Shown in pieces: positions 41,796 to 51,227 of a stretch of DNA of 64,000 nt (the stretch's first letter is position 1; every line of letters starts with the position of its first letter). The notes beneath the pieces are model-generated. The model saw only the letters and a program-made list of their open reading frames with translations, was not told the DNA's origin and ran no database searches. The DNA is from Archangium gephyra (GTDB taxonomy: Bacteria > Myxococcota > Myxococcia > Myxococcales > Myxococcaceae), in NCBI GenBank assembly GCA_003243425.1, contig QFQP01000017.1, positions 84,733 to 148,732 on the forward strand. The letters are read 5' to 3'. A program made the position numbers and the translations under genes.

Positions 41796-43586
41796 ATGAA
41801 ACGTCTGAAGAGGACATTCCTCGCGGCAGTGGTCTGCGCCGCGGGGCACGGCTGGGCGACCCCCGCCGAAGATTTCGCCCGAGGTGAGAAGGTCGAGCTC
41901 GTCGCGTCGTCGGCGAAGCTGCACATCACCGCCGGTGGCATTTACGACAGCCGGCAGGACGTCTCGTCGATGGCGACGGTCTGCATCGACAAGACCGGCG
42001 GCAGTTATGACGTTCGGATACCCTTCGAGTCGTTCGGCCTGCCGCTCGACGTCGCGTTCACCGGCACGCCCATCGACGCCACGCATCTGCGGCTGACGAC
42101 GAATCAGGACATCAACCGCTGTGTCTCGCTGAACGGCGCCGATCGCTTCGTTCGTCGCGTCACGGGCACGTTGACGGTGGCGCTCTCGGGGCTCGAGACG
42201 CCCACCGCGGGCACCTGCGCGGGTGATTTCGCGGCCAACGGCCAGGTCACCGGCGGCCCTGAAGGCGACGTCGACAACCAGCTGCGCTTCACCGTCGAGT
42301 CGGGCTGCGGCGGCATCACCATCGGCGGCGAAGTGGTGGTGCACGACATCACCATCGACGCGCTGGTCGGCAAGCACGCGCCGGCACCGGCGATCGCGGT
42401 CGACCGCTTCGAGTTCGACCCCGCATTCATCTGCCCTTCTCCGACGCGAAACCGCCGGGTGCCGGGTCAGCTGCAGTTGCGTGAGCGGCTCTCATTCGCC
42501 AGCGCCAGCTTCAATCTCTCGAGCAACAACGCCTCGGTCGTGCCCTCTCCTTCGACCGCGACGGTGGCGCCGTATGGCACGCGCGCTTCGTTCGCGACGA
42601 CCGTCCCCGCAGGGTTCGTCGGCACCGTCGATTTCACGGCGACGCACCCGATGACCGGGGCGACGCGCACCACGCAGCTGGTGGTGAGCAACGGTCTGCA
42701 GATCTACGGCAACAGATGCCGCGCGCCGAAGTTCCTGCTCGCGAAGAACAACCTGTTGGGCGTGTGCCTCGCCTGCGACTACCGCGGACGGCTGCGTTTC
42801 GGCCGGCCTGCTTCCAACGTGGCGCACGGCGCGAAGGGCGTGGCGTTCATGAGCGCGGGCTCGCAGTTCGGCAGCGCTGGCTGGTCGACGTTGGACGGAA
42901 AGATCGTGGGCCGCATCACCGACGTGAACGGCACCCTGCTCAACGAGTTCGCCGACACGCGCTTTTCAGAAATGAACGACCTCGGCGAAGCCGTGGGCAC
43001 CTTCGTCGACCCGTCGAAGCAGACGCACGCGCCGGTGCTGGAGAGCAACGGTCAACTGAAATGGCTGCAGTCTCCGACGGGCTTCGGTGAGGCGGAGCTG
43101 ATCAACAACGACGGCACCGTCGGCGGTTGGGTGCTCGACCAGCAGAACGTGATGCGCGCGGCCATCTGGGTGAACGGCACGCTGCGCTCACTGCACCCGC
43201 AGAGCGCGCAGGCCAGCCGCGTGGTGAGCCTGTCTGAAGACGGCCTCGCGGTGGTGCAGGCGTGGGACAGCAAGGGCAACGCGTTCGCGCTGACGCACGA
43301 CGTGAAGACCAAGAAGACCACGCCCGTGCAGACGCCCGCTGGCTACGAGGGCGTGGAGCTCGTCGGCGGCAACAACGAAGGCGGGCTTCGCGCCGGTCAC
43401 TTCGTGAGCAAGGGCGGCGTGCGCACGCCGTTCATCGACTTCGGCGCAGGCATTCAGCTCGTCAACCAACTGCAGACCAACGGCTACGTCATCGAGCGAC
43501 TGATCAGTCTCTCCGACTCCGGCGAGTTGCTCGCGCAGGCCACCCTCAACGGCACCAGCTCGGTGCTCGTCTTCGACGTCCAGTGA
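41796..43586 (+). CDS. Exported protein with HAF-like repeats
   Basis: A 596-residue secreted protein with AGGAG before the ATG and a signal peptide ending near GWATP. The N-terminal half (about 25-210) is Cys-poor and beta-rich. After an Ig-like stretch (about 225-305), the C-terminal ~270 residues contain HAF-like repeats: FSEMNDLGEAVGTF, INNDGTVGGWVLD, and ISLSDSGELLAQA, which follow the pattern N-(D/N)-x-G-x-(V/A)-G. Such repeats form propeller-like surface proteins. Function unknown. It forms a pair with the following lipoprotein gene, 8 bp away. Confidence 0.7.
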   Translation: MKRLKRTFLAAVVCAAGHGWATPAEDFARGEKVELVASSAKLHITAGGIYDSRQDVSSMATVCIDKTGGSYDVRIPFESFGLPLDVAFTGTPIDATHLRLTTNQDINRCVSLNGADRFVRRVTGTLTVALSGLETPTAGTCAGDFAANGQVTGGPEGDVDNQLRFTVESGCGGITIGGEVVVHDITIDALVGKHAPAPAIAVDRFEFDPAFICPSPTRNRRVPGQLQLRERLSFASASFNLSSNNASVVPSPSTATVAPYGTRASFATTVPAGFVGTVDFTATHPMTGATRTTQLVVSNGLQIYGNRCRAPKFLLAKNNLLGVCLACDYRGRLRFGRPASNVAHGAKGVAFMSAGSQFGSAGWSTLDGKIVGRITDVNGTLLNEFADTRFSEMNDLGEAVGTFVDPSKQTHAPVLESNGQLKWLQSPTGFGEAELINNDGTVGGWVLDQQNVMRAAIWVNGTLRSLHPQSAQASRVVSLSEDGLAVVQAWDSKGNAFALTHDVKTKKTTPVQTPAGYEGVELVGGNNEGGLRAGHFVSKGGVRTPFIDFGAGIQLVNQLQTNGYVIERLISLSDSGELLAQATLNGTSSVLVFDVQ

Positions 43587-43594
43587 GGCACGCG

Positions 43595-44215
43595 ATGCGA
43601 AACATGAACGTGGTGATGGCTTCGTTGTGCGTCGTTCTCTCGGGCTGCTCGTGGCTCTCTGGGGGGAGCGCGGGGACCGGGCGATTGACGGTTTCTCCAA
43701 CCAACGCGTGCCCGGGCAGCCCCATCACGGTGACGTGGTCGGGCGCGCAGCCGGGCGCGACGGTGGTGGGCCCGACAGGCGTCATCGGCTCGGGGGCTTC
43801 GGGTACAGCGACGTTCATCGCCAGCAGCGATGGCACCGTCGAGCTGCGCTCGGCGACCACGCGAAGAGAGTCGTTCTTCGTGCGCTCCAACATGCGCTTC
43901 ACCGTGCCGATGTTCCAGGGTACCTGCGGCCCATTGGTGGCGCTGGGGGGCTTGTCGGGCATCGGCGGCGCGGGCGTCGTCGGGACTGAGGTCGCCGACA
44001 GCCGCTTCGTGGCCACGGCGGTGTCAGCGTCTCGCCTGGGCTTCATCGGTCATCTGGGCAACACGGCCCTCTACGACGGCCGCGCGGTGCCGATCTCAGG
44101 TCCCGTGACAGGGACGTGGGAGTTCGCCGTGCCGTTGCTCGATTGGGAGAGCTGCTTCGGGCCCAATTACCCGCCGGGCGCGGTCACCGCGTTCGTCGAC
44201 GCGACCTGCCGCTGA
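43595..44215 (+). CDS. Lipoprotein of unknown function
   Basis: A 206-residue lipoprotein (lipobox VLSGC, Cys18) beginning 8 bp after the HAF-repeat gene. Following the signal is a short Ig-like beta stretch (ACPGSPITVTWSGAQPG) that recurs in envelope proteins, then a Gly-rich region. No recognised family. It probably works with the HAF-repeat protein, since they share a transcript and both are exported. Confidence 0.65.
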   Translation: MRNMNVVMASLCVVLSGCSWLSGGSAGTGRLTVSPTNACPGSPITVTWSGAQPGATVVGPTGVIGSGASGTATFIASSDGTVELRSATTRRESFFVRSNMRFTVPMFQGTCGPLVALGGLSGIGGAGVVGTEVADSRFVATAVSASRLGFIGHLGNTALYDGRAVPISGPVTGTWEFAVPLLDWESCFGPNYPPGAVTAFVDATCR

Positions 44216-44222
44216 AGTGACG

Positions 44223-44254
44223 CTGGCCTCCCGATGAAGCCGTCGGGAGGTCAG
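44223..44254. terminator. Bidirectional terminator hairpin between convergent genes
   Basis: A 12-bp stem CTGGCCTCCCGA/TCGGGAGGTCAG (one G-U pair) with an 8-base loop lies in the 35-bp gap between convergent genes and reaches into the right-hand stop codon. No T-tract, but stem strength and placement support termination. Confidence 0.65.
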
Positions 44255-44781
44255 TGGTACGTGCGCGCGCGCTTGAGCACCGCTGAGGTGAACTCCGCGC
44301 CGACGCTCTTCGACGCGGTGACGTTGAGCAGCGGCTGCGGTTTGCCGTCAGCCAGGCCCACGCCCAGCACCGCGCCCTCGAGCATCAACGTCTCGTCGAG
44401 CACCAGCGTGTACCAGCGGCGCGTGCGACCCATGGTGAGCAACGGCCGCGCGACCTCGCCGGGAAAGTTCGAATGCAGCAACACCGCCGACGCCGACTGC
44501 TTCGAGCTCTCGGCCGCTGGCACGACCACGAAGCGCAGGGGCCGCTCTTTGATGGACTTCACCTCGAGCGCGCTGCCCAGCTTCGCCAGCGCGGCGGCAT
44601 CGACTTCGCGGCCGGGCGCGTAGGGAATGAGCACCACGAAGTCTCCGCTGCCGCGCGCGTCGAAGCCCGAGTCGTAGGTGAGCACCTTGAGCATCACCAG
44701 CAGGCCGAGGCTGTCGGGCACGCGCTCCTGAGCGGCGCTCGCCGTCGCCAGCAGCGTCACCGCCAACGCCGCCGCCCTCAC
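44251..44781 (-). CDS. YfiR/DUF4154-like periplasmic protein
   Basis: A 176-residue exported protein with signal ATASAAQ. It follows the YfiR-like pattern: GLLVMLKVLTYD, a VVLIPYAPG strand, PLRFVVVP, a middle ASAVLLHS strand and the closing LGVGLADGKPQPLLNVTASKSVGAEF with SAVLKRAR. YfiR-family proteins often lie beside TonB receptors or kinases and modulate them in the periplasm. The start overlaps the receptor stop, so the two are coupled. The family link is by pattern only. Confidence 0.6.
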   Translation of the reverse strand: MRAAALAVTLLATASAAQERVPDSLGLLVMLKVLTYDSGFDARGSGDFVVLIPYAPGREVDAAALAKLGSALEVKSIKERPLRFVVVPAAESSKQSASAVLLHSNFPGEVARPLLTMGRTRRWYTLVLDETLMLEGAVLGVGLADGKPQPLLNVTASKSVGAEFTSAVLKRARTYH

Positions 44782-46751
44782 TTGAAGACCTCGAACGAGT
44801 AGCCGAGCCGCACGAAGAACTCGCGTCCGCGACCGGGGAGCGGCGCGAGCCCACCATCATAGGGCTGGGCGAAGGCCACGTTGGCGTCGAGCAGGTTTCC
44901 CACGCCCAGCTGCGCCGAGAGGCCGCGCACGCCGAGGTCGTCGACGCCCAGCCACGCGGTGATCAGCAGGCCATCACTCACCCAGCCCACGGTGCCGGTG
45001 CCGTCGAGCGCGGCGCTGCCACGCACGAACGCGTAGCGGTCACCCAGGTACACCGCGCTGCCGCCCAGCGAGAGGTGTTCGGTCATCACCAACCTGCCGG
45101 CCAACGTGAACTTGTGGAGCGGCATGCCCAGAAAGCGCGTCGCGCCGCCGCCGGGCACCACGTAGGTGTCGACGTCTTGCGCGACCACCGGCACCGCGAG
45201 CGCGTACGAGACGTTGAGGTGCCCCCGCGCGCCACGAAGTTTGAGCAGCGCTTCGGCACCGGCGGTCGAAATGGCGCCCCCGTTCACGTAGGCCTCGCTC
45301 TGCGACGCGGCGTCGTAGCCGTAGACGATGGGCGACTGGACCACCGTGTAGAAGCCGTTGCCCGCGAGGTACGCGACGTCGCCCAGCTGCACGCCGACCT
45401 CCGCCTCCGCGACGTGCACCCGCTCGGCGCGCACCTGGGGGTTGAGGTTCAGGTTCTCGATGGAAGGCGAACGGAAGGCGCCGCCGTACAGCAGCTTCAC
45501 GTTGACGATGTCGAACTGCCGCGTGAGCGCCACCCGCGGCGCCACGTTCACGCCGATGGCCGAGTGCCACTCGAGCCGGCCGCCGGCCGCGACGTTCACG
45601 TACGGCGTGCGCCACAGCCCCTGCACGAAGCCCGCGATGTTTCCGTAGGTCACCGTGTTCGCGCCCTGAAAGTCGGTCTGCGCGCCGGTGAGGATGAGCG
45701 TGTCGAGCCAGCCGTGGTCGACGTAGCCCTCCACGCCGCCGGTGATGTCGAGCGATTGTATGGGAGCCCAACCAAGCGCCACGCCACCGAGGATCCGCGC
45801 CGCGGTCTTGTCGTAGAACTGGTCGCTGCCCTCGGCGAGTGTCTTCCACGGCGTGTGGGCACGCGCGGTGATGCGGGGCCGCAACGTCACCGTCTCGCTG
45901 AGCTTGGTCTCGTACTGCACGTCACCGGCGATGGTGCGGAACGTCACGAAGCTGCCCGGCGCCGCGGTGCCGAAGCCGACCGACGACCCCTGCACGTAGT
46001 TGTCGAACAGGAAGCGCGCCTTGAGGCCCTTCCACGCGATGGCGGCGTTGATGCTGAGCGGGTCGAGCTGCTCGTTGCGAAGCGAGATGGTGGCGCCCGA
46101 AAAGTCAGACCAGTCAGCGCGCGTGCGCCGGCCCAGACCGCCGCTGGCGTGCAGGCTCCACTCGATGCCCGTGCTCTCGTGCTTCGCGCCCAGCGAGCCG
46201 CCGACGCTCCAATCGTTGAAGTCGGTGGCGCCCTGCGCGTACCGGCCACCGAAGGACGCCCCCTGAAGCTTGCTGCCCGAGCGGGTGATGACGTTGATGA
46301 CCGCGAGCTCCGCGCTGCCACCGTAGATGGCCGACCCCGGGCCACGGATCACCTCGATGCGGTCGACCTGCGAGAGCAGCACGTGATGGCCGAACTGCGT
46401 GGTGCCGTAGAGCGGCTCGTTGAGCTCGATGCCGTCGACCATCAACAGCACCTTGCCTTCGTGACCCCACAGGCCGCGGAAAGCGACGCCCACGGCGCCC
46501 TGCACGTCTTGATGAAACGTGAAGCCGGGGACGAGCTGCAGCGCTTCCAGGAGGTCGCGCGCGCCGGACGCGAGCAGCTCTTCGCGCGTCACCACCAGCA
46601 CGACGCCGGGCGCCTCCCGCGTGGTGCGCGCGTCTCTGGTGGCGACTTCGACGGGTGTATCGAGCAGCGCGTCGAGCGAGAGGTCGTCGACGTCGGCCGC
46701 CAGCGCCGAAGCCGCGGACAGCGCCAGAAAGAAGGTAGGCCCCCGAATCAT
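44778..46751 (-). CDS. TonB-dependent outer-membrane receptor
   Basis: A 657-residue receptor with signal peptide ending SALAAD. The plug domain (about 40-155) shows REAPGVVLVVTREEL, DLLEALQLVPGF and DRIEVIRGPGSAIYGGSAELAVINVIT, the classic plug signatures. The remainder is a 22-strand-type barrel. The C-terminus ends GYSFEVFK; the penultimate Phe is near but not at the end, a small deviation. Substrate unknown; I see no cobalamin riboswitch upstream. It is translationally coupled to the YfiR-like gene. Confidence 0.9.
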   Translation of the reverse strand: MIRGPTFFLALSAASALAADVDDLSLDALLDTPVEVATRDARTTREAPGVVLVVTREELLASGARDLLEALQLVPGFTFHQDVQGAVGVAFRGLWGHEGKVLLMVDGIELNEPLYGTTQFGHHVLLSQVDRIEVIRGPGSAIYGGSAELAVINVITRSGSKLQGASFGGRYAQGATDFNDWSVGGSLGAKHESTGIEWSLHASGGLGRRTRADWSDFSGATISLRNEQLDPLSINAAIAWKGLKARFLFDNYVQGSSVGFGTAAPGSFVTFRTIAGDVQYETKLSETVTLRPRITARAHTPWKTLAEGSDQFYDKTAARILGGVALGWAPIQSLDITGGVEGYVDHGWLDTLILTGAQTDFQGANTVTYGNIAGFVQGLWRTPYVNVAAGGRLEWHSAIGVNVAPRVALTRQFDIVNVKLLYGGAFRSPSIENLNLNPQVRAERVHVAEAEVGVQLGDVAYLAGNGFYTVVQSPIVYGYDAASQSEAYVNGGAISTAGAEALLKLRGARGHLNVSYALAVPVVAQDVDTYVVPGGGATRFLGMPLHKFTLAGRLVMTEHLSLGGSAVYLGDRYAFVRGSAALDGTGTVGWVSDGLLITAWLGVDDLGVRGLSAQLGVGNLLDANVAFAQPYDGGLAPLPGRGREFFVRLGYSFEVFK

Positions 46752-46772
46752 GGGTGCGCGGCCTAGCACCAA

Positions 46773-46786
46773 GTGACACGCGTCAC
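46773..46786. promoter_or_regulatory. Short palindrome in the receptor promoter region (weak)
   Basis: Inverted repeat GTGAC-ACGC-GTCAC lies 22-35 bp upstream of the TonB receptor start and in the divergent region before the Cys-rich lipoprotein gene. It could be an operator, but short palindromes are common in GC-rich DNA. Confidence 0.3.
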
Positions 46787-46891
46787 CGTGAAGACACGTG
46801 GGGGCGTCGCGCGAGGGGGACCTCCGGCCTGCCATGCTCCGTGGCTCGGGCGCTGATTCACCCTGCACCTCTTCGGCGCCCCAGGTGTCAG

Positions 46892-49800
46892 ATGTGCGCA
46901 ATGCGCGCCTTTTCCCTCACGTTGGTGCTGCTCTTCGCTGCCGGTTGCCTCACCCCCACGCCCGAGAAGTGCGCCGCGTCGAACTGTGCCGGGTGTTGCG
47001 ACGCGACCGGCGCCTGTCAGCCCGGAACCCAGAGCACGGCGTGCGGTGCGAGCGGGCTTTCGTGCGCCACCTGCTTCAGCCCTCAGGTCTGCAGCGCCGG
47101 CTTCTGCGTGAACGGCGGCACCGGCGGCGGCTCGGGGTCGACGGGCGGGGGCACCGGTTCGACGTGCAACGCGACCACCTGCCCCGACGGCTGCTGTGAC
47201 GGCGACACCTGCCGCGGCGGCAACACGCTGGCCCGCTGCGGCGCCGGCGGGCAAGCGTGCCGCACCTGCGGAAATGATCAGACCTGCAGCGCGGGCGAAT
47301 GCAGCGGCGGCGCCTGCAACCCGTCGACGTGCCCCGACGGTTGCTGCAGTGCGGGCGTGTGCGTCGGCGGCGCGAGCACTGGCGCCTGTGGCACCGGCGG
47401 CCTCACCTGCGACGTCTGCAGCGGCGCCGAGCAGTGCACCGGAGGCCGCTGCGAGCCGCCTTCGACCTGCAACGCGACCACCTGCCCCACGGGCTGCTGC
47501 AGCGACGGCGTCTGCCAGGTCGGCACGGCGTCGAGCGCGTGCGGCACCGGCGGCGCCGCGTGTGACGTGTGCGACGGCACCGAGCGCTGCAACGGCCGCT
47601 CGTGCGTGCCCGCCACTGCCAGCTGCGATGCCACCACGTGCCCCAACGGCTGCTGCGACGGCAACTCGTGCGTCATCAACGGCGGCAGCGAGGTGTGCGG
47701 CACCGGCGGCTCCCTCTGCCGCGCGTGCGGAAGCGGTCAGGTGTGCAACCTGGGCCGGTGCGAAGCGACGACCTGCAACGGCACCACGTGCCCCGGCGGT
47801 TGCTGCCAGGGCAACGTGTGCGTGCCCGGCGCGAGCAACGCCGCGTGTGGAGCGAACGGCGCCCAGTGCAACGTGTGCGGCAACGGCCTCATGTGCACCA
47901 ACGGCGCGTGCACCGCCGCTTCGTGCAACGCCACCAGCTGCCCCACCGGGTGCTGTGACGGCAACGTGTGTCTGCCCGGCAGCTCCCCGGCGTCGTGCGG
48001 CGGAGGCGGCGCGCAGTGCAGCGCGTGCTCGTCGGGGCAGTCGTGCAGCAACGGCCGCTGCGTCGCGCCCACCTGCGGCGCGTCGACGTGCCCGACCGGC
48101 TGCTGCGTCAACAACACCTGCGTGACGCCCAACGCGCTCCAGTGCGGCAACGGCGGCAGCCAGTGCGTCACCTGCGGGTCGGGCCAGAGCTGCAACGGCA
48201 GCGGCGAGTGCGTCAGCGGAGGCTCCTGCAACGCCACCACCTGCCCCACCGGCTGCTGCGAGGGCAACGTGTGCCTCGCTGGCAATACGGGCATGGCGTG
48301 CGGCGGCAACGGCAACAGCTGCGTGTCGTGCGGCTCGGGCTTGAGCTGCGTGGCGGGCCAGTGCGTGGCGCCCACCTGCAACGCCACCACGTGCCCGTCG
48401 GGTTGCTGCAGCGGCACGGTGTGTCTGGCGGGCACGTCGACCAACGCGTGCGGCACCGGCGGCAACCGGTGTGGCGCGTGCGGCGCGGGCCAGGTGTGCA
48501 ACGGCACCGCGTGCGTCTCGAGCTGCAACGCGAGCACCTGCCCTTCGGGTTGCTGCCAGGGCTCGACGTGCGTGAGCGGCAACAGCACCAGCACCTGCGG
48601 CACCAACGGCAACGCCTGTGCGGCGTGCAGCAGCGGCCAGAGCTGCAACAACGGCAGCTGCTCGACGGGCACGCAGAACGGCGACGCCTGCAGCAACGCG
48701 CCGACGGTGACGCTGCCATTCACGGGCACGCAGTCGTTGTCGGGCTACGCGAATGACTTCACGTCGAACACCAACGGCTGCAAGGGCTCCCAGGGGCTCG
48801 ACCGCATGGTGCGCTTCCAGGTGCCGGCGGGGCACCGCGTGACGGCGACGGTCACGCCCACGGTGTCGACCTTCGACCCCATGTTGAGCCTGGTGCGCGG
48901 CGCGGCCGCAGCGTGCGTGGGCAGCAGCGCCACGTGCGTGGCCTCGGCCGACACCGGCGCCGACAACGCGGCGGAGACCGCCAGCTGGTTCAACGGCACC
49001 GGCGCGCCGGTCGACATGTTCGCGGTCGTCGACGACTACGACGCCCAGTCGTTCAACGGCGCGTACACCTTGAGCATCAGCGCCTCGCCGCCGCCCGCGG
49101 GTGACACCTGTGAGACGGCGCTCGCCGGCAGCAGCGGCGTGGCGATTTCCCGCACGGTGACGGACTTCACCAACGACTACGCGTCGTCGACCAGCTGCGC
49201 GTCGCCTTCGACCGGCGCCGACCTGGTCATCGTGTACGCCGTACCGGCCAACCAGAGCCTCACGGTGACCGCCACGCCCAGCGCGTCGGTCGACGTGTCC
49301 ATCAACCTCTCGCTCGGCAGCGGCGCGTGTGGCGCGCGCACCTGCGTGGCCGGCGTGAGCAAGGGCGCCAACGGCGTCACCGAGAGCCTCGGGTGGAACA
49401 ACGTCACCGGCGCTGCGCAGAACGTCTACGTGACCATCGACTCCACGAGCAGCTCCACGGGCACGGTCTCGGTGACCGGCACCGTCGGCGCGAGCCTCGC
49501 GTGTGGGCCGCTCACCTGCGGCAGCGGTTGCTGCAGCGGCGGCGTGTGCCAGACCGGCACGTCAGCCTCGGCCTGCGGCACCAACGGCGCGGCGTGCAAC
49601 ACGTGCACGTCACCGGCGCAGTGCAGCGCGAGCCAGGCGTGCAGCGCCACCAACCTGCCCACGGGAGCCCCGTGCACGGCGACCTCGCAGTGCTACGAGC
49701 CGGTGCTCGGTTCAGCGGTCTGCGAGACGAGCTGGCCGGGGGGTTACTGCAGCAGCATCTGCTTCCTCACCAACCAGCTGTGCGGCGGCTTCGGCAGCTC

Positions 49801-49999
49801 GGCGACCGGTTGGTGCACGGCGAACAACCAGTGCCTGCAGCTGTGCAACGCGCCCGGCAGCGGCCAGTCGAACTGCCGCGCGAACTACGTGTGCGACACC
49901 GCCGCGGGCACGCCGTCGCAGGGCGTATGCGTGCCGCGATGCCCGACCGTGGCGTGTGCATCGGGCCGCACGTGCAACGCGCAGGGCTACTGCATCTGA
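46892..49999 (+). CDS. Giant Cys-rich lipoprotein with twelve tandem modules
   Basis: A 1035-residue lipoprotein (LLFAAGC lipobox). Eleven consecutive modules of about 50 residues follow the pattern CNATTCPxGCCxGxxCxxG... CGxxGxxCxxCxxGQxCxxGxC, each with roughly ten Cys. They are followed by two pre-peptidase-C-like domains of about 115 residues (DACSNAPTVTLPF...; DTCETALAGSSG...), a twelfth module CGPLTCGSGCCSG, and a C-terminal Cys-rich end. Such towers of disulfide modules form extracellular stalks. No catalytic motif is visible. The start at 46892 is preferred over 46901 because AGGTG lies upstream. Divergent from the TonB receptor. Confidence 0.82.
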   Translation: MCAMRAFSLTLVLLFAAGCLTPTPEKCAASNCAGCCDATGACQPGTQSTACGASGLSCATCFSPQVCSAGFCVNGGTGGGSGSTGGGTGSTCNATTCPDGCCDGDTCRGGNTLARCGAGGQACRTCGNDQTCSAGECSGGACNPSTCPDGCCSAGVCVGGASTGACGTGGLTCDVCSGAEQCTGGRCEPPSTCNATTCPTGCCSDGVCQVGTASSACGTGGAACDVCDGTERCNGRSCVPATASCDATTCPNGCCDGNSCVINGGSEVCGTGGSLCRACGSGQVCNLGRCEATTCNGTTCPGGCCQGNVCVPGASNAACGANGAQCNVCGNGLMCTNGACTAASCNATSCPTGCCDGNVCLPGSSPASCGGGGAQCSACSSGQSCSNGRCVAPTCGASTCPTGCCVNNTCVTPNALQCGNGGSQCVTCGSGQSCNGSGECVSGGSCNATTCPTGCCEGNVCLAGNTGMACGGNGNSCVSCGSGLSCVAGQCVAPTCNATTCPSGCCSGTVCLAGTSTNACGTGGNRCGACGAGQVCNGTACVSSCNASTCPSGCCQGSTCVSGNSTSTCGTNGNACAACSSGQSCNNGSCSTGTQNGDACSNAPTVTLPFTGTQSLSGYANDFTSNTNGCKGSQGLDRMVRFQVPAGHRVTATVTPTVSTFDPMLSLVRGAAAACVGSSATCVASADTGADNAAETASWFNGTGAPVDMFAVVDDYDAQSFNGAYTLSISASPPPAGDTCETALAGSSGVAISRTVTDFTNDYASSTSCASPSTGADLVIVYAVPANQSLTVTATPSASVDVSINLSLGSGACGARTCVAGVSKGANGVTESLGWNNVTGAAQNVYVTIDSTSSSTGTVSVTGTVGASLACGPLTCGSGCCSGGVCQTGTSASACGTNGAACNTCTSPAQCSASQACSATNLPTGAPCTATSQCYEPVLGSAVCETSWPGGYCSSICFLTNQLCGGFGSSATGWCTANNQCLQLCNAPGSGQSNCRANYVCDTAAGTPSQGVCVPRCPTVACASGRTCNAQGYCI
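47171..48670 (+). repeat. Tandem array of ~150-bp Cys-module repeats
   Basis: Ten of the twelve modules lie head to tail here with a period of about 150 bp. Many units share codons for CNA(T/S)(T/S)CP and GCC, so nucleotide identity is highest at each unit's 5' end. This favours unequal crossing over and copy-number change. Confidence 0.75.
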
Positions 50000-50081
50000 A
50001 CCAGCCGAAGGCAGGTCGCACGCCCCGCGCGCGGCCGCGGTGAACTACGTGAAAGAAGCGAAGTGAAGTAACTGCGAGCTC

Positions 50082-51206
50082 GTGACGTGGCTGCGCACGA
50101 TTGTCGGCAGCGTGCTGGTGGGCGTGGGAGCGGGCCTCGCTTCGGCGCTCTTTCTCTTCTCGCTCGAGTTGGTGACGAAGGTGCGCATGCCGTGGCTGCT
50201 GCCGTTCGGCGGCGTGCTGTTGGGTCTCGTGTTGCAACGCTTTCACGTCGCGGCGATTCCGAGACTCTTCCAGGCAGCAGCGACGGGCGAAGGTCCCGCA
50301 GTTCCGTGGCGCGCCGGGCCGCTGGTGTTGTTCGGCACGCTGCTCACGCACACGTTCGGCGGCAGCGCAGGTCGCGAAGGCACCGCAGTGCAGATGGGCG
50401 GAACGCTCGGCGAGCTCGTCGCCACGAAGCTCGGTGAGCGCCGTCATCTCATCATCGCCGGCATCGCAGGCGGGTTCGGCTCGGTGTTCGGCACGCCCAT
50501 CGCGGGAGCGCTCTTCGGCATGGAGGTCGTCGCCGTGCGGCGCTGGCAGTGGCGCTCGGCGGTGCCCGCGTTCATCGCGTCGTTCGTGGGCGACGTCGTG
50601 TGCCGGCGCACCGGCGTGAAGCACACGCACTTTCCGCACGTGGAGGTCAGCGGCGAGTGGTGGCGCTGGTTGGCGTTGGCGTTCGCTTCGGCGCTCGTCA
50701 CCCTCGCCTTCGTCGCGGCGCTTCACGGCTTCAAGAAGGCAGGCGCGCGCTTTTCACCGCCGCAGCGTCTGTTCATCGGCGGCGTGGTGGTGGTGGCGCT
50801 GTGGCGGCTGGTGGGCACCGACGAGTTCCTCGGCCTCGGCGTTCCGAGCATCGAACAGGCCTTCGTCACTGCGCCTGAACGCACGGCCTTCGCGTGGAAG
50901 CTGCTCTTCACCGCGGCGACGTTGGGCTTCGGTTTTCTCGGCGGTGAGGTCACGCCACTGTTCTTCATCGGCGCGACGCTGGGTGGCGCACTCGCAGGGC
51001 CGCTCGGGCTCCCGCTGGACGCGAGCGCTGGTGTGGGGCTCGCGGCCATCTTCGCGGCAGCGTCGAAGTCGCCCGTCGCGCTCGCAGTGATGGCCGCCGA
51101 GTTGATGGGGATCTCCATCTTCCCCGCTGCGCTCGCCGTCTGCGTCGTCACCACGCTGCTGACCGGGCGCTTCGGCATCTACGAACGGTCTGTCACGAGC
51201 ATGTGA
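50082..51206 (+). CDS. ClC-family chloride/fluoride channel or antiporter
   Basis: A 374-residue membrane protein beginning at GTG, shorter than the usual ~440-470 residues. ClC signatures are visible: GGSAGREGTAVQ (about 93-104, the GxEGP loop with the gating Glu region), GSVFGTPIAGALFGMEV and GFLGGEVTPLFFIGATLG. The extra helices and any C-terminal CBS domains are missing. The third signature has GEVTPLF in the anion-binding position. Transport of Cl- or F- is likely; which one cannot be decided. No riboswitch for fluoride was noticed in the 83-bp upstream gap. Confidence 0.82.
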   Translation: MTWLRTIVGSVLVGVGAGLASALFLFSLELVTKVRMPWLLPFGGVLLGLVLQRFHVAAIPRLFQAAATGEGPAVPWRAGPLVLFGTLLTHTFGGSAGREGTAVQMGGTLGELVATKLGERRHLIIAGIAGGFGSVFGTPIAGALFGMEVVAVRRWQWRSAVPAFIASFVGDVVCRRTGVKHTHFPHVEVSGEWWRWLALAFASALVTLAFVAALHGFKKAGARFSPPQRLFIGGVVVVALWRLVGTDEFLGLGVPSIEQAFVTAPERTAFAWKLLFTAATLGFGFLGGEVTPLFFIGATLGGALAGPLGLPLDASAGVGLAAIFAAASKSPVALAVMAAELMGISIFPAALAVCVVTTLLTGRFGIYERSVTSM

Positions 51207-51227
51207 CAATCAGTACGAAGTGGTCAC

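Noticed and set aside
46752..46891. Possible cobalamin riboswitch upstream of the TonB receptor
   Set aside because: I looked for the conserved B12-box-like core and did not find it; only a short palindrome was seen.
46763..48835. 690-residue minus-strand frame opposite the Cys-rich lipoprotein
   Set aside because: Repetitive Ala/Arg/His content mirrors the repeat gene on the other strand; no start signal or family match.
49999..50082. Possible fluoride riboswitch before the ClC gene
   Set aside because: The 83-bp gap shows no conserved pseudoknot sequence that I could recognise.
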